Assembly (NCBI GenBank): GCA_030065235.1
Contig: JASJDC010000003.1
Span: 124,001-188,000 of the forward strand
Reading direction: 5' to 3'
Source: Alphaproteobacteria bacterium
Lineage (GTDB): Bacteria > Pseudomonadota > Alphaproteobacteria > UBA8366 > Aestuariispiraceae
DNA: 64,000 nucleotides
The position numbers and the translations under genes are program-made. The notes under the pieces are model-generated. The model ran no database searches. It was not told where the DNA came from and worked only from the letters and a program-made list of their open reading frames with translations. Positions within the stretch are counted from its first letter, which is position 1. Each line of letters starts with the position of its first letter. This document shows positions 27,431 through 35,467 of this stretch, in pieces.

Positions 27431-27721
27431 ATGCGCTTTGAATGGGATGATGAAAAGAACCGCGCGAATATCGAAAAACACGGCATTTCCTTCGAACAAG
27501 CCAGTTCGATATTCGACGGAATCACCCTCGGCCGCGTGGATGATCGTTTCAACTACGCAGAAACCCGTGAGCTCAGCATCGGTTTAATGCAAAGCGTTGC
27601 TGTCATCGTCGTCGTTCACACCGACAGAAAAGGCGTGCGCCGGATCATCTCCGCGCGACAGGCAAACCGAACCGAGAGACGCAGATATGAAGAAGAAATC
27701 CGAAAAGCCGCCTTACGATAG
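27431..27721 (+). CDS. brnT: BrnT-family toxin (RelE-like ribonuclease)
   Basis: A 96-residue type II toxin. The signature N-terminus FEWDDEKNRANIEKHGISFEQA, and RRIISARQANRTERRRYEE near the C-terminus, define the BrnT family, ribonucleases with a RelE-like fold that stop translation. The ATG at 27431 has GGTGGAG upstream. The toxin gene comes first and overlaps the antitoxin gene by 35 bp, the usual BrnTA order. Base composition is less GC-rich than the neighbours, compatible with recent acquisition. Confidence 0.9.
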   Translation: MRFEWDDEKNRANIEKHGISFEQASSIFDGITLGRVDDRFNYAETRELSIGLMQSVAVIVVVHTDRKGVRRIISARQANRTERRRYEEEIRKAALR

Positions 27722-27983
27722 GGCGCTGACGCCCAACGAACTAGCGCGCCGCCCAGACAGCGAAATCGATTACAGCGACATTCCGGCGCTGGACGCGGAT
27801 TTCTGGGCTGATGTGAACGTCAAGCCGCCGAGAACCAAACCCACGGTCAGCCTGCGCCTTCCTGAAGAGGTCATCGCATATTTCAAAGCGCAGAACCCGA
27901 AGGGCTATACCGGACGTATGGCCGCCGTGCTCGCCGCCTATGTGGCGGCGCGGAAAGGCGAAGATGATCAGCGAAGTCTTTGA
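27687..27983 (+). CDS. brnA: BrnA-family antitoxin
   Basis: A 98-residue antitoxin. The N-terminal half (ELARRPDSEIDYSDIPALDADFW) would wrap the toxin, and the C-terminal half (KPTVSLRLPEEVIAYFKAQ, GYTGRMAAVLAAYV) is a ribbon-helix-helix DNA-binding fold as in BrnA. It starts inside the end of brnT at 27687 and stops 7 bp before the 3' end of tRNA-Phe on the opposite strand. It likely represses through the repeat at 27388-27408. Confidence 0.88.
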   Translation: MKKKSEKPPYDRALTPNELARRPDSEIDYSDIPALDADFWADVNVKPPRTKPTVSLRLPEEVIAYFKAQNPKGYTGRMAAVLAAYVAARKGEDDQRSL

Positions 27984-27990
27984 AAAGGAA

Positions 27991-28066
27991 TGGTGCCCAG
28001 ACCTGGAATCGAACCAGGGACACTACGATTTTCAGTCGTATGCTCTACCAACTGAGCTATCTGGGC
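27991..28066 (-). tRNA. tRNA-Phe (anticodon GAA)
   Basis: Read on the minus strand, the 76-nt sequence folds as a cloverleaf. The acceptor stem GCCCAGA pairs with TCTGGGC, followed by A and an encoded CCA end. The D arm contains GCTCAGTTGGTAGAGC. The anticodon arm has ACTGAAAATC with anticodon GAA, and the T arm has GGTTCGATTCC. It lies 177 bp downstream of yacG and faces the BrnTA pair. Confidence 0.97.
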
Positions 28067-28243
28067 GCCGGGGCCTCGCGCGTCAGAAAGTGCGGGCGCG
28101 GGCCGATGACGGCGGGGCCGTCTTGTTGGCAGCCTGTGTCTTAATCAAAGCGCTGCGGCCTGTCCAGGGATTTCACGCCGATTTCCGTCCGCGCTGGATC
28201 TCGATCCTCAGGGCTCGTCTACGCCGCCCGGCCCGGCGTCCGG

Positions 28244-28423
28244 TTAGTCACTTTCGATCCGGTATTTCTCACCGAGCCAGCGGCTGAGATCGACATCGGC
28301 GCAGCGTTTCGAGCAGAAGGGCCGGAACGCAGGCAGGCTGGGGCGGCCGCAGATGACGCAGGGGCGGCCTTCCGGCGCCGCCGCCGTCTCGGTTTTGGGC
28401 CTGTTCGCCGAGGGGTCATTCAT
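28244..28423 (-). CDS. yacG: DNA gyrase inhibitor YacG, zinc-finger protein
   Basis: A 59-residue protein. The zinc ligands are two CxxC-like pairs in CVICGRPSLPAFRPFCSKRC (C-x2-C-x12-C-x3-C), followed by DVDLSRWLGEKYRI, the YacG signature. YacG binds GyrB and inhibits gyrase in E. coli. The ATG at 28423 overlaps the RNase E/G stop by 3 bases inside an ATGA, so the two are translationally coupled. Confidence 0.92.
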   Translation of the reverse strand: MNDPSANRPKTETAAAPEGRPCVICGRPSLPAFRPFCSKRCADVDLSRWLGEKYRIESD

Positions 28424-29847
28424 CTGTCACGCTCCAATGTCGCCGTCGGGACGGGACTATCACCGGCGACGAGACGCAGCTCCTGGCCAAGACGCTGATT
28501 GGTCTCGGCCAGCGCCTCCGACAGCGGCCCTTCCAGGCAGGCGATGACGGCGGGGTCGGCGGTCAGGACCGGCCGACCGGCTCCGCGTAGGCGCAGCGCG
28601 TCGCGCAGGGCGGCGAGGGCCAGGCTCTCGGGGCTCAGGCGCCGCGCCATCGACATCGGCGCGCCGGCGATCTCATCCAGCCGCCGACCGGTCCGCTGCC
28701 GCACGATCTCGATCAGCCCGCCCGGCGTCAGGCCGAGAATATCGACCGCGACGGGGGAGCCTTTGAAGCCGCGGCGCAGAGCCTCCAGCACCTTCTTCGC
28801 TTCACCACGGTTGCGCATCGTGACGCAGTCGAGGACGATTTGGCCGGCGATGTTGCGCAGTTGGATCTGCCGCGCCGCCTCGGTCGCCGCCCGGACATTC
28901 AGGCGCACCGCCGCGTCGCCTCCCGCACCTGCGCCGCCCGCCGCGCCGACGCTGTCGCCCATATCGATATCGATCACGGTCAGCGCCTCGGTCTGGTCGA
29001 TCACCAGGGCGCCGCCGCCGGACAACGGGACGCGTCGGGCGAAAGCCTCCTCGATCTGATCCGCCAGTCCGACCGTTTCGAACAGGTCGCCGCGCTGGCC
29101 CGCATCGTGGAACAGTAGGTCTTCCAGCAAGTCCGGCGCCTGCGCCGCCGCCAGGTCAAGCAGCGCGGCATAGGCCTGCCGATCATCGACGGCGATCCGG
29201 CAGCCGGGCGCGGCCTCGACCAGCAGGCGCTGCAGGCTGTCCGGCGGCGGGGCCAGGCGCCGCGGCTTGGGTCCGTCATTCGCCGCCTGTATCTCCGCCC
29301 AACGCGCGGTCAGCGCCTGCGCCTCGCGGGTCAGCGCCTCCGCCGCTAAGCCGGCCGCGCCCGCGCGCACCAGCCACCCGCCGCCCGTGGGCAAAGGATT
29401 GTCGGCGACAGCCCGCTCCAACTCCCCCCGCGCCTTGCCTTTGCCCAGCGCGCGCTCGAACTCGACGTCGCGCCCATAGGGCCGATAGGCGAGCGCGCGG
29501 CCGGTGAGCATCGGTTTCGCGGTGACCGCCGGTCCCTTGGTCCCATGCGCCTCTTTCGAGACTTGCGCCACCAGCCATTGGCCTTCGGTCAGCGGCCGGC
29601 CCTTGGCGTCCTTCGCGCGCGGCAGCAGCGCCTCGCCGCCGCCGGCACTGTCCAAGGAGCCGAGATCGAGGAAGGCGCCGCCCATGCCTTTCTCGATCCG
29701 CGCCACGCGCGCGCGAAAAATCGCGCCGTGCAGACGCGCCGTCGTCGGCCGGTCGATCTCATAGCGCCGCAACACGCCGTCTTGATCGGCCCAGGCGATC
29801 CGAGTCTCGCCGGGCGAGACGGACAGGAAGACATCCCACTCATTCAT
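28420..29847 (-). CDS. rng: RNase E/G family endoribonuclease, short form without zinc-link
   Basis: A 475-residue RNase E/G-family protein. An N-terminal S1-like domain is present (GAIFRARVARIEKGMGGAFLDLG), then the sensor region (GGWLVRAGAAG) and the DNase I-like catalytic part with VIDQTEALTVIDIDMGD and IAGQIVLDCVTM, which hold the two metal-binding Asp positions. The zinc-link motif CPRCxGxG that joins RNase E/G dimers is absent; after RQRTGRRLDE the sequence continues as IAGAPMSMARRLSPES. The 5'-sensor Thr of VRT also reads Ala. A Gly/Ala-rich insert follows the first Asp. The ATG overlaps the maf stop by one base. Confidence 0.82.
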   Translation of the reverse strand: MNEWDVFLSVSPGETRIAWADQDGVLRRYEIDRPTTARLHGAIFRARVARIEKGMGGAFLDLGSLDSAGGGEALLPRAKDAKGRPLTEGQWLVAQVSKEAHGTKGPAVTAKPMLTGRALAYRPYGRDVEFERALGKGKARGELERAVADNPLPTGGGWLVRAGAAGLAAEALTREAQALTARWAEIQAANDGPKPRRLAPPPDSLQRLLVEAAPGCRIAVDDRQAYAALLDLAAAQAPDLLEDLLFHDAGQRGDLFETVGLADQIEEAFARRVPLSGGGALVIDQTEALTVIDIDMGDSVGAAGGAGAGGDAAVRLNVRAATEAARQIQLRNIAGQIVLDCVTMRNRGEAKKVLEALRRGFKGSPVAVDILGLTPGGLIEIVRQRTGRRLDEIAGAPMSMARRLSPESLALAALRDALRLRGAGRPVLTADPAVIACLEGPLSEALAETNQRLGQELRLVAGDSPVPTATLERDR

Positions 29848-30449
29848 CAGGGCGCGATCCCCAGCGATTTCAGCACCTGGCGGGTCTCGAAAAGCGGCAG
29901 GCCGACAACATTGCTGTACGAGCCGTTTATGAAGCGCACCAGCCCCTCGGCGCGGCCCTGGATCGCGTAGCCGCCGGCCTTGCCGTCCCATTCGCCGCTT
30001 TCGATATAGGCGTCGATCTCGCCTTGGTCCAAGCGTTTGAAGGCGACGGCGGTCTGCACAAGCCGTAGATGCTCTTTGCGGCCGCCCGCCTGCGCCGGGG
30101 CAAGAACGCAGACCCCGCCATAGACCCGGTGACGACGTCCGGACAGCAGGCGCAGGCAGGCCCGCGCCGTCGTCGCATCTTCGGCCTTGGGCAAGATCCG
30201 CCGGCCGACCGCGACCACTGTGTCGGCCGCCAGGATCGCGGCGTCGTCCGTCGCGCCGGATGCGGCCACGGTGGCCGCCTTCTCCCGCGCCATGCGCTGG
30301 GCGTATTGCGCCGGCGGCTCATCCGGGGCGACGCCCTCGTCGATATGGGCGGGGATGACCGACACTGGCTGGACGCCGATCTGGGCCAACAGGTCCAGAC
30401 GGCGCGGACTGGCCGAACCGAGAACCAAGGATGGCGGATCAGCGCTCAT
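29847..30449 (-). CDS. maf: Maf-family nucleotide pyrophosphatase
   Basis: A 200-residue Maf protein, a house-cleaning pyrophosphatase acting on non-canonical or canonical NTPs. Typical blocks are LVLGSASPRRLDLLAQIG at the N-terminus, REKAATVA, ILAADTVVAVGRRIL and the end block AGGYAIQGRAEGLV. The ATG at 30449 overlaps the phosphatase stop (ATGA); a longer open frame upstream is only read-through of the phosphatase gene. Confidence 0.92.
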   Translation of the reverse strand: MSADPPSLVLGSASPRRLDLLAQIGVQPVSVIPAHIDEGVAPDEPPAQYAQRMAREKAATVAASGATDDAAILAADTVVAVGRRILPKAEDATTARACLRLLSGRRHRVYGGVCVLAPAQAGGRKEHLRLVQTAVAFKRLDQGEIDAYIESGEWDGKAGGYAIQGRAEGLVRFINGSYSNVVGLPLFETRQVLKSLGIAP

Positions 30450-30901
30450 GATTCTCCATCCGTCAGGTCGAAACGCTGGCGAATACGTTTCGAGAGCTGC
30501 TCCCGGACCAACCGATAGGCCTCCAGCCGGGTCTCGCGTTGGCCTTCGACCATGGTCGGGTCGAACGTATTCCAGAATTCGACCTCGCAGGCCATGGTGC
30601 GGGTCATCTCCACCGCATGATGCTGGGCTTCTGGCGACAGGGCCACGATCAGGTCGTAGTAGGTGTCCTGTAGCTCGTCGAAGACTTTTGGCGTGTGTTG
30701 GCTCATATCGACGCCGATCTCGCCCATACTCTCGACCATGAAACCGTCGAGATGGCCTTTCCGGACGCCGACTGAATCCACATAGACGCGCGTGCCGACT
30801 AGCTGTTTCATAATCCCTTCCGCCATTGGCGAACGCACCTGATTCAAGGAACAACAAAAGAGAACCGCGTCGGGCGCGTCGGGATCGTCGAAATAGCTCA
30901 C
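30446..30901 (-). CDS. Low-molecular-weight protein-tyrosine phosphatase family protein
   Basis: A 151-residue cytoplasmic phosphatase or arsenate-reductase-like enzyme. The phosphate loop is C17-SLNQV-R (C-x5-R) followed by SPMAEG, and the general-acid Asp is in WNTFDPT near residue 120. An additional Cys precedes the catalytic one (FCCS). It lies in the block UPF0262-phosphatase-maf-rng-yacG, coupled to maf by a 4-bp overlap. Whether it acts on tyrosine phosphate or arsenate is open. Confidence 0.85.
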   Translation of the reverse strand: MSYFDDPDAPDAVLFCCSLNQVRSPMAEGIMKQLVGTRVYVDSVGVRKGHLDGFMVESMGEIGVDMSQHTPKVFDELQDTYYDLIVALSPEAQHHAVEMTRTMACEVEFWNTFDPTMVEGQRETRLEAYRLVREQLSKRIRQRFDLTDGES

Positions 30902-30966
30902 GGACCGACCCTGGCGGCGATGGTGCTCGGGACGGGGCGTGCGGGGCGGATCATGCGGGGCGTCGC

Positions 30967-31455
30967 TCAGCCGCGAATATGCAGGACGCAGACGAGGGTG
31001 AAGAGACGGCGGACAGTCGCCTTATCCATCAAGGCGTGCTCGGCCAGCCGTTCGCGCAGCATGTCGGCGCCGTCATTATGCAGACCGCGCCGCGCCATAT
31101 CGATGGTCTCGATCTGGCTCGGGCTGTGTTTCTTGATCGCGTCGTAATAGCTTTCACAAATCTGGAAATAGTCGCGAATCAGGCTTCGGAACGACCGGAT
31201 CGAAAGCTGAAAGCCGGCCAGTTCCGATACGTCTTCTTGATCGCGGACATTGAAGACTAGGCGCTTGCCATCGGTATCAATCGACAGATGCACCGTGTAG
31301 GGTCCCGGCGTTCCGTCGGTCAGACGGAACCGGTTCATATCCAAGAGGTCGTAGAGCGCGACGGCGCGCTCATGCTCGACCTCCGGGCTGCGCCGGATGA
31401 CGTTCTTCTCGTCGAGCCTGAGATTGGCGATCCGGTCTGTTTCGGAAAACTCCAA
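30967..31455 (-). CDS. UPF0262 family protein
   Basis: A 162-residue protein of the uncharacterised UPF0262 family, known mainly from alphaproteobacteria and found between hisD and the phosphatase gene. Visible blocks are RIANLRLDEKNVIRRSPEVEHERAVA (in part), LVFNVRD and FRSLIRDYFQICESYYDAIK. The start is a TTG at 31455, supported by AAGGAG six bases upstream and by no better ATG. No function is known. Confidence 0.85.
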   Translation of the reverse strand: MEFSETDRIANLRLDEKNVIRRSPEVEHERAVALYDLLDMNRFRLTDGTPGPYTVHLSIDTDGKRLVFNVRDQEDVSELAGFQLSIRSFRSLIRDYFQICESYYDAIKKHSPSQIETIDMARRGLHNDGADMLRERLAEHALMDKATVRRLFTLVCVLHIRG

Positions 31456-31517
31456 GTGGGACTCCTTCGAGGGCGGGCCGGAAAGGCGCGCTCAGGGCGG
31501 GCGCCGGTCCTGTGAGC

Positions 31518-32813
31518 TTATAGAGGCGCGTTCAGCCTTACACTGACCGATCGCGCGTGCGCGTCCAAGCCCTCCGCCTCGGCCAAGGTGACCGCCGCGC
31601 CGCCGATGGCCGCCAGACTGTCCGGATTACAGCCGACGATCGATGTGCGTTTCAGGAAGTCATGCACGCCGAGGCCGCTGGCGAAGCGGGCGCTGCGGGC
31701 GGTCGGCAGCACATGATTGGCGCCGGCGACATAATCGCCGATCGCTTCCGGCGTGTAGCGCCCGAGAAAGATGGCGCCGGCGTGCCGCACCTGTTGGGCC
31801 AGCGCCTCCGGCTCGGCGACGGCCAGTTCCAGATGCTCGGGCGCCAGCCGATTGACCAGGTCCGGCGCCTGCGCCAGGTCTTTGACGGTAACCACTGCGC
31901 CGAAATCGCGCCAACTCGCGCCGGCGATCTCACGCCTCGGGGCGGTCTTCAGGCGCGCCTCGACCGCCTCTTCGGCGGCCTGCGCAAAATCCGCGCTGTC
32001 GGTGATCAGGATCGACTGCGCCGCCGTGTCATGCTCGGCCTGGGACAGCAGATCGACGGCGATCCAGTCCGGATCGTTGTTCTCATCCGCGACGACCAAG
32101 ATCTCCGAAGGCCCCGCAATCATGTCGATGCCGACCCGGCCGAAGACCCGGCGCTTGGCGGCGGCGACATAGGCGTTGCCCGGTCCGACAATCTTGTCCA
32201 CCGGCGCGATGCTTTCGCAGCCATAGGCCAGAGCCCCGACGGCCTGTGCGCCGCCGATCCGGTAGACCTCGTCGACGCCCGCCAGTTGGGCCGCCGCCAG
32301 GACCAGCGGATTGATTTCCCCATCCGGCGTCGGAACCGTCATCACCACGCGAGGAACGCCGGCGACCTTGGCCGGGATCACATTCATCAGAACCGAACTG
32401 GGGTAGGAGGCGAGCCCGCCCGGCACATAGACCCCGACCGCGTCGATCGCCGTCCAGCGCGAGCCGAGCCGCACGCCGGCCGCGTCGGTAAAGTCGAACC
32501 CTTCGGGCATTTGCCGTGCGTGATAGGCGCGGATGCGTTCCGCGGCCAGACGCAGCGCGTCCAGCGTTTCAGGGGCGCATTGGGCCGCGGCCGTTTCAAT
32601 TTCCGTTTGGTCGATGCGCAGGGTTTCGGATGCGTCGAACCGGTCGAACTTGGCGGTATAGTCCACGACCGCCGCATCGCCGCGTTCGGAGACATCGGCC
32701 AGGATATCCCGCACGATCGCGTCGACATCTTCCTCCAACTCGCGTTTGGAGTTGAGAAGCGCCTGGAAACGCTGTTCGAAATCCGCGTCTTCGGTCGAAA
32801 GTCTAAGCGGCAC
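31518..32813 (-). CDS. hisD: Histidinol dehydrogenase
   Basis: A 431-residue enzyme catalysing the last two steps of histidine synthesis, L-histidinol to L-histidine with two NAD+. Zinc-site residues are visible: Gln and His in [13 protein letters not shown], Asp in [13 protein letters not shown] and His near the C-terminus in [20 protein letters not shown] and IDMIAGPSE are NAD and substrate blocks. It starts at GTG and overlaps the hisG end by 11 bp, so it is translated from the hisG message. Confidence 0.95.
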   Translation of the reverse strand: MPLRLSTEDADFEQRFQALLNSKRELEEDVDAIVRDILADVSERGDAAVVDYTAKFDRFDASETLRIDQTEIETAAAQCAPETLDALRLAAERIRAYHARQMPEGFDFTDAAGVRLGSRWTAIDAVGVYVPGGLASYPSSVLMNVIPAKVAGVPRVVMTVPTPDGEINPLVLAAAQLAGVDEVYRIGGAQAVGALAYGCESIAPVDKIVGPGNAYVAAAKRRVFGRVGIDMIAGPSEILVVADENNDPDWIAVDLLSQAEHDTAAQSILITDSADFAQAAEEAVEARLKTAPRREIAGASWRDFGAVVTVKDLAQAPDLVNRLAPEHLELAVAEPEALAQQVRHAGAIFLGRYTPEAIGDYVAGANHVLPTARSARFASGLGVHDFLKRTSIVGCNPDSLAAIGGAAVTLAEAEGLDAHARSVSVRLNAPL

Positions 32814-33582
32814 GGGCGGCCTCCTCGAAACGGCCGATCCACGGCTGAAGCTCGGTCGGGCGTGTCTTCAGCGCCGTGCGATTGACGATCAGGCGGCTGG
32901 TGACGTCGGCGATTTTCTCGATCTCGACCAGGCCGTTATCTTCCAGCGTCCGACCGGTCGAAACCAGATCGACGATTCGGCGGCAAAGACCCATGCCGGG
33001 CGCCAGTTCCATCGCGCCGTTCAGCTTGATGCACTCGGTCTGCACCCCGCGCGCCTGGAAATGCCGTTCGGTGACGCAGGGGTATTTCGTGGCGATACGA
33101 ATATGGCTCCAGCGCGCCGGATCGTCCGAGCCGATCATCTCGGCGGGTTCGGCGACGCTCAGCCGGCAATGACCGATATTCAGGTCCACCGGCGCGTAAA
33201 TCTCCGGATAGTCGAACTCCATCAGGACGTCATTGCCGGCGACGCCCAGATGCGCGGCGCCGAAGGCGACGAAGGTCGCCACGTCAAAGCTGCGCACCCG
33301 AATCAGGTCGAGGCCCGCGATCGAGGTCGTGAAACGCAGTTGACGCGCGTCCGGATCGTCAAAGGCCGGCTCCGGCGTGATCCCGGCCAGGTTCAGAATC
33401 GGCAGCAGCTCCTTCAGGATACGCCCTTTCGGCACGGCCAGCACCAACGGGTCGTTGGCGCGCGACGACACTGGTGGTGCAACCAAATTGAGATCGGTCA
33501 CGGCGGTAACAATTCCTTCTTCGCCTCCGACCGAACGCGGCGGTCTGAGGTTTGTTCCTTCCAATTTCGAGGGTTTTGACAT
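32803..33582 (-). CDS. hisG: ATP phosphoribosyltransferase, short form (HisG)
   Basis: First enzyme of histidine synthesis, joining ATP and PRPP. The core [18 protein letters not shown] starts near residue 46, with [11 protein letters not shown]-like and [25 protein letters not shown] blocks. There is no C-terminal ACT-like regulatory domain, so it is the short HisGS form that needs HisZ, encoded at 59935-61122. The ATG at 33582 gives 259 residues, with a tail of about 43 residues ahead of the core. A GTG at 33501, 12 bp after AAGGA, would give 232 and is a serious alternative. Confidence 0.92.
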   Translation of the reverse strand: MSKPSKLEGTNLRPPRSVGGEEGIVTAVTDLNLVAPPVSSRANDPLVLAVPKGRILKELLPILNLAGITPEPAFDDPDARQLRFTTSIAGLDLIRVRSFDVATFVAFGAAHLGVAGNDVLMEFDYPEIYAPVDLNIGHCRLSVAEPAEMIGSDDPARWSHIRIATKYPCVTERHFQARGVQTECIKLNGAMELAPGMGLCRRIVDLVSTGRTLEDNGLVEIEKIADVTSRLIVNRTALKTRPTELQPWIGRFEEAARAA

Positions 33583-33645
33583 ACCGGACCCGCAGTTTCC
33601 AGCCGCGCGGCCTCAGCGGTTCTTGGCTGGCGATCTGTACTCTAA

Positions 33646-34554
33646 TTAGCGTAGCTCTATCCTCGGGCTAAGGGCGTCGCTCCAGAGATTGCTGTTCCGA
33701 AGACATGCGTCTTCGATGGCGCTGCGCATTGCATCTGTGAGATGCTTTGGCGCGTCGGGGCGAACGAGAATCGTTCGGTAGGACGCCGGTAGCGCTGGAA
33801 AGCCGTCGGCGGCGGTCAGCGTATTCATGTCCTCAGCCAAGCTGGATTCCGGCAGAACACCGATGGCGAAGCACGCACGGATCGCCGCTTTCAGACTCGC
33901 AAAGCTGCTGCTTCGAAAAGCGACGACATAGCGGCGGCCTTGCCTGTTCAACGCCTCAACGGGCAGGTCGCGCCACCAACAGTTTCGATCGAGCACCGCG
34001 AGAGGTATCGGTTCATCGTGAGCCAAGACGGCTGTTCGGCCGGCCGCCCACACGGTTCTTTCCTTCGAAAACCAACCGGGTGCGACGCCTTCTGGACTCG
34101 AACGAACAGCGACATCCAGAGCACCGCTATCGATGGCTTCTCGAAAGCTTGATGTACATCCAGAGGTGGCAATCACGTCAACGGCTGGATGCCGCCTCGC
34201 GAAAACGGCGAGCGTTCGCGCCAACACAGTGTCGTCGAAATCGTCCGGTATCCCGATGCGGATTCGGCCCATCAACGGCTCGCGGAACAGGGCGCGTGCC
34301 CGGTCTAATTCGACGAGGACATTCCGCGCGGCGGGAAGCAGCTTTTCTCCCGCTTCCGTCAAGACCATTCCCTTCGGGTTTCGATGAAACAGAGATGCCG
34401 ACAGCTCTGCTTCAATCTTGCGAAGTTGGACGCTGATCGCCGATTGCGTGCGGTGTAAACGCCGTGCGGCCAACGTCAGGCTGCCGCTTTCCGCGATAGC
34501 GACGAACGTTCTCAGCAGATCGCTGCTCAATCTGTTTCGTTCGATTTCATTCAT
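33646..34554 (-). CDS. LysR-family transcriptional regulator
   Basis: A 302-residue LysR regulator with the winged helix-turn-helix at residues 9-68 (LLRTFVAIAESGSLTLAARR, TQSAISVQLRKIEAEL) and an effector domain starting near GRIRIGIPDDFDD. It diverges from the TauE/SafE permease gene across about 80 bp and is its likely regulator. Base composition of the pair is visibly lower in GC than the flanking his and pyrimidine genes. Confidence 0.88.
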   Translation of the reverse strand: MNEIERNRLSSDLLRTFVAIAESGSLTLAARRLHRTQSAISVQLRKIEAELSASLFHRNPKGMVLTEAGEKLLPAARNVLVELDRARALFREPLMGRIRIGIPDDFDDTVLARTLAVFARRHPAVDVIATSGCTSSFREAIDSGALDVAVRSSPEGVAPGWFSKERTVWAAGRTAVLAHDEPIPLAVLDRNCWWRDLPVEALNRQGRRYVVAFRSSSFASLKAAIRACFAIGVLPESSLAEDMNTLTAADGFPALPASYRTILVRPDAPKHLTDAMRSAIEDACLRNSNLWSDALSPRIELR

Positions 34555-34634
34555 GCGTTTGATAATAGATATTCATTTTGCTTCACACAATCACGCGCGT
34601 AGGTTCGATGAAAGTTAGATAGAAGGACGTGCGG
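34555..34634. promoter_or_regulatory. Divergent AT-rich promoter region between LysR and the TauE-type permease
   Basis: An 80-bp AT-rich spacer with a short inverted repeat AATA-GA-TATT (34564-34573). AGAAGGA at 34621-34627 serves as the permease ribosome-binding site. LysR regulators usually bind in such spacers, but I could not single out a convincing T-N11-A operator. Confidence 0.4.
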
Positions 34635-35396
34635 ATGGCTGTTGAAACGATCTTGTTTCTTGTTTGTATCGGTGTTTTTGGAGGCGCTTGGAACGCTGTT
34701 GCTGGCGGCGCGACTCTGTTCACGTTTCCAGCCCTTATGGCGACGGGACTACCCCCGGTCGTGGCAAACGCCACCAACTATCTTGCCTTGCTTCCGTCGA
34801 ACGCCGCAGCCCTCCCTGCGTACCGTTCGGAGCTTCGGCGTGTCGGAGCGACGATCTGGCCTTTGCTTGTTGTTTCCGGATTGGGGGCGCTTGCGGGCTC
34901 ACTATTGCTGACGGTCTCAGACCCAAGGATATTTGTCGTTCTCGTCCCGTTCCTGATTCTGCTGGCGACGGGTCTGTTCGCTTTTGGCGGGGCGCTACGC
35001 GCCGTCTTGCTGTCTTTTGCAGGCGAGTCAAAAGGCAGCGCCTTGATCTACGGCGCCCTGTTCCTGTCATCCATCTATGGCGGGTATTTCGGGGCTGGCT
35101 TGGGGATTATCTTGCTTGCAATCGCTCAAATCCAGGGCTTTAGGGACTTCGATACCGCAAACAGCATCAAAAACCTGCTCGCCACGAGCTTTACTGTGCT
35201 CAGCATCATTGTGTTTGGGGTTGGGGGACTGATCGCATGGCCGGAAGCCGTTGCGATGATGTCAGGCAGCACGCTCGGCGGTTATCTGGGCGCACGTATG
35301 GCGAAACGTGCGAATGAACGGTATCTCCGAATGGTGGTCATTGTGTTCGGCGTCGTCCTTTCAGCCGTCTACTTTTACCGAACATTTATTGAATGA
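34635..35396 (+). CDS. TauE/SafE (TSUP) family permease
   Basis: A 253-residue inner-membrane protein with seven to eight hydrophobic segments. GVFGGAWNAVAGGATLFTFPAL at the N-terminus and GGYFGAGLGIILLAIAQ in the middle are the two family repeats. Such permeases export sulfite, sulfoacetate or related organic anions. The ATG at 34635 has AGAAGGA 7 bp upstream; a GTG at 34629 is less well placed. The divergent LysR gene is the probable regulator, which would also define the substrate. Confidence 0.85.
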   Translation: MAVETILFLVCIGVFGGAWNAVAGGATLFTFPALMATGLPPVVANATNYLALLPSNAAALPAYRSELRRVGATIWPLLVVSGLGALAGSLLLTVSDPRIFVVLVPFLILLATGLFAFGGALRAVLLSFAGESKGSALIYGALFLSSIYGGYFGAGLGIILLAIAQIQGFRDFDTANSIKNLLATSFTVLSIIVFGVGGLIAWPEAVAMMSGSTLGGYLGARMAKRANERYLRMVVIVFGVVLSAVYFYRTFIE

Positions 35397-35467
35397 TCTC
35401 TGAGCCACGCTGCGTCGCCCGGTCCGAGACCTTGCAATCTCGGACAGCGCTGATCTCGGACGGGCGG

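Noticed and set aside
27597-27686. Earlier start for brnA
   Set aside because: This would place 30 additional codons deep inside brnT; the antitoxin family begins near MKKKSEK at 27687.
28219-28419. 66-codon Arg/Ala-rich open frame at the yacG position
   Set aside because: It is the wrong frame; the zinc-finger frame from 28423 to 28244 is the real gene.
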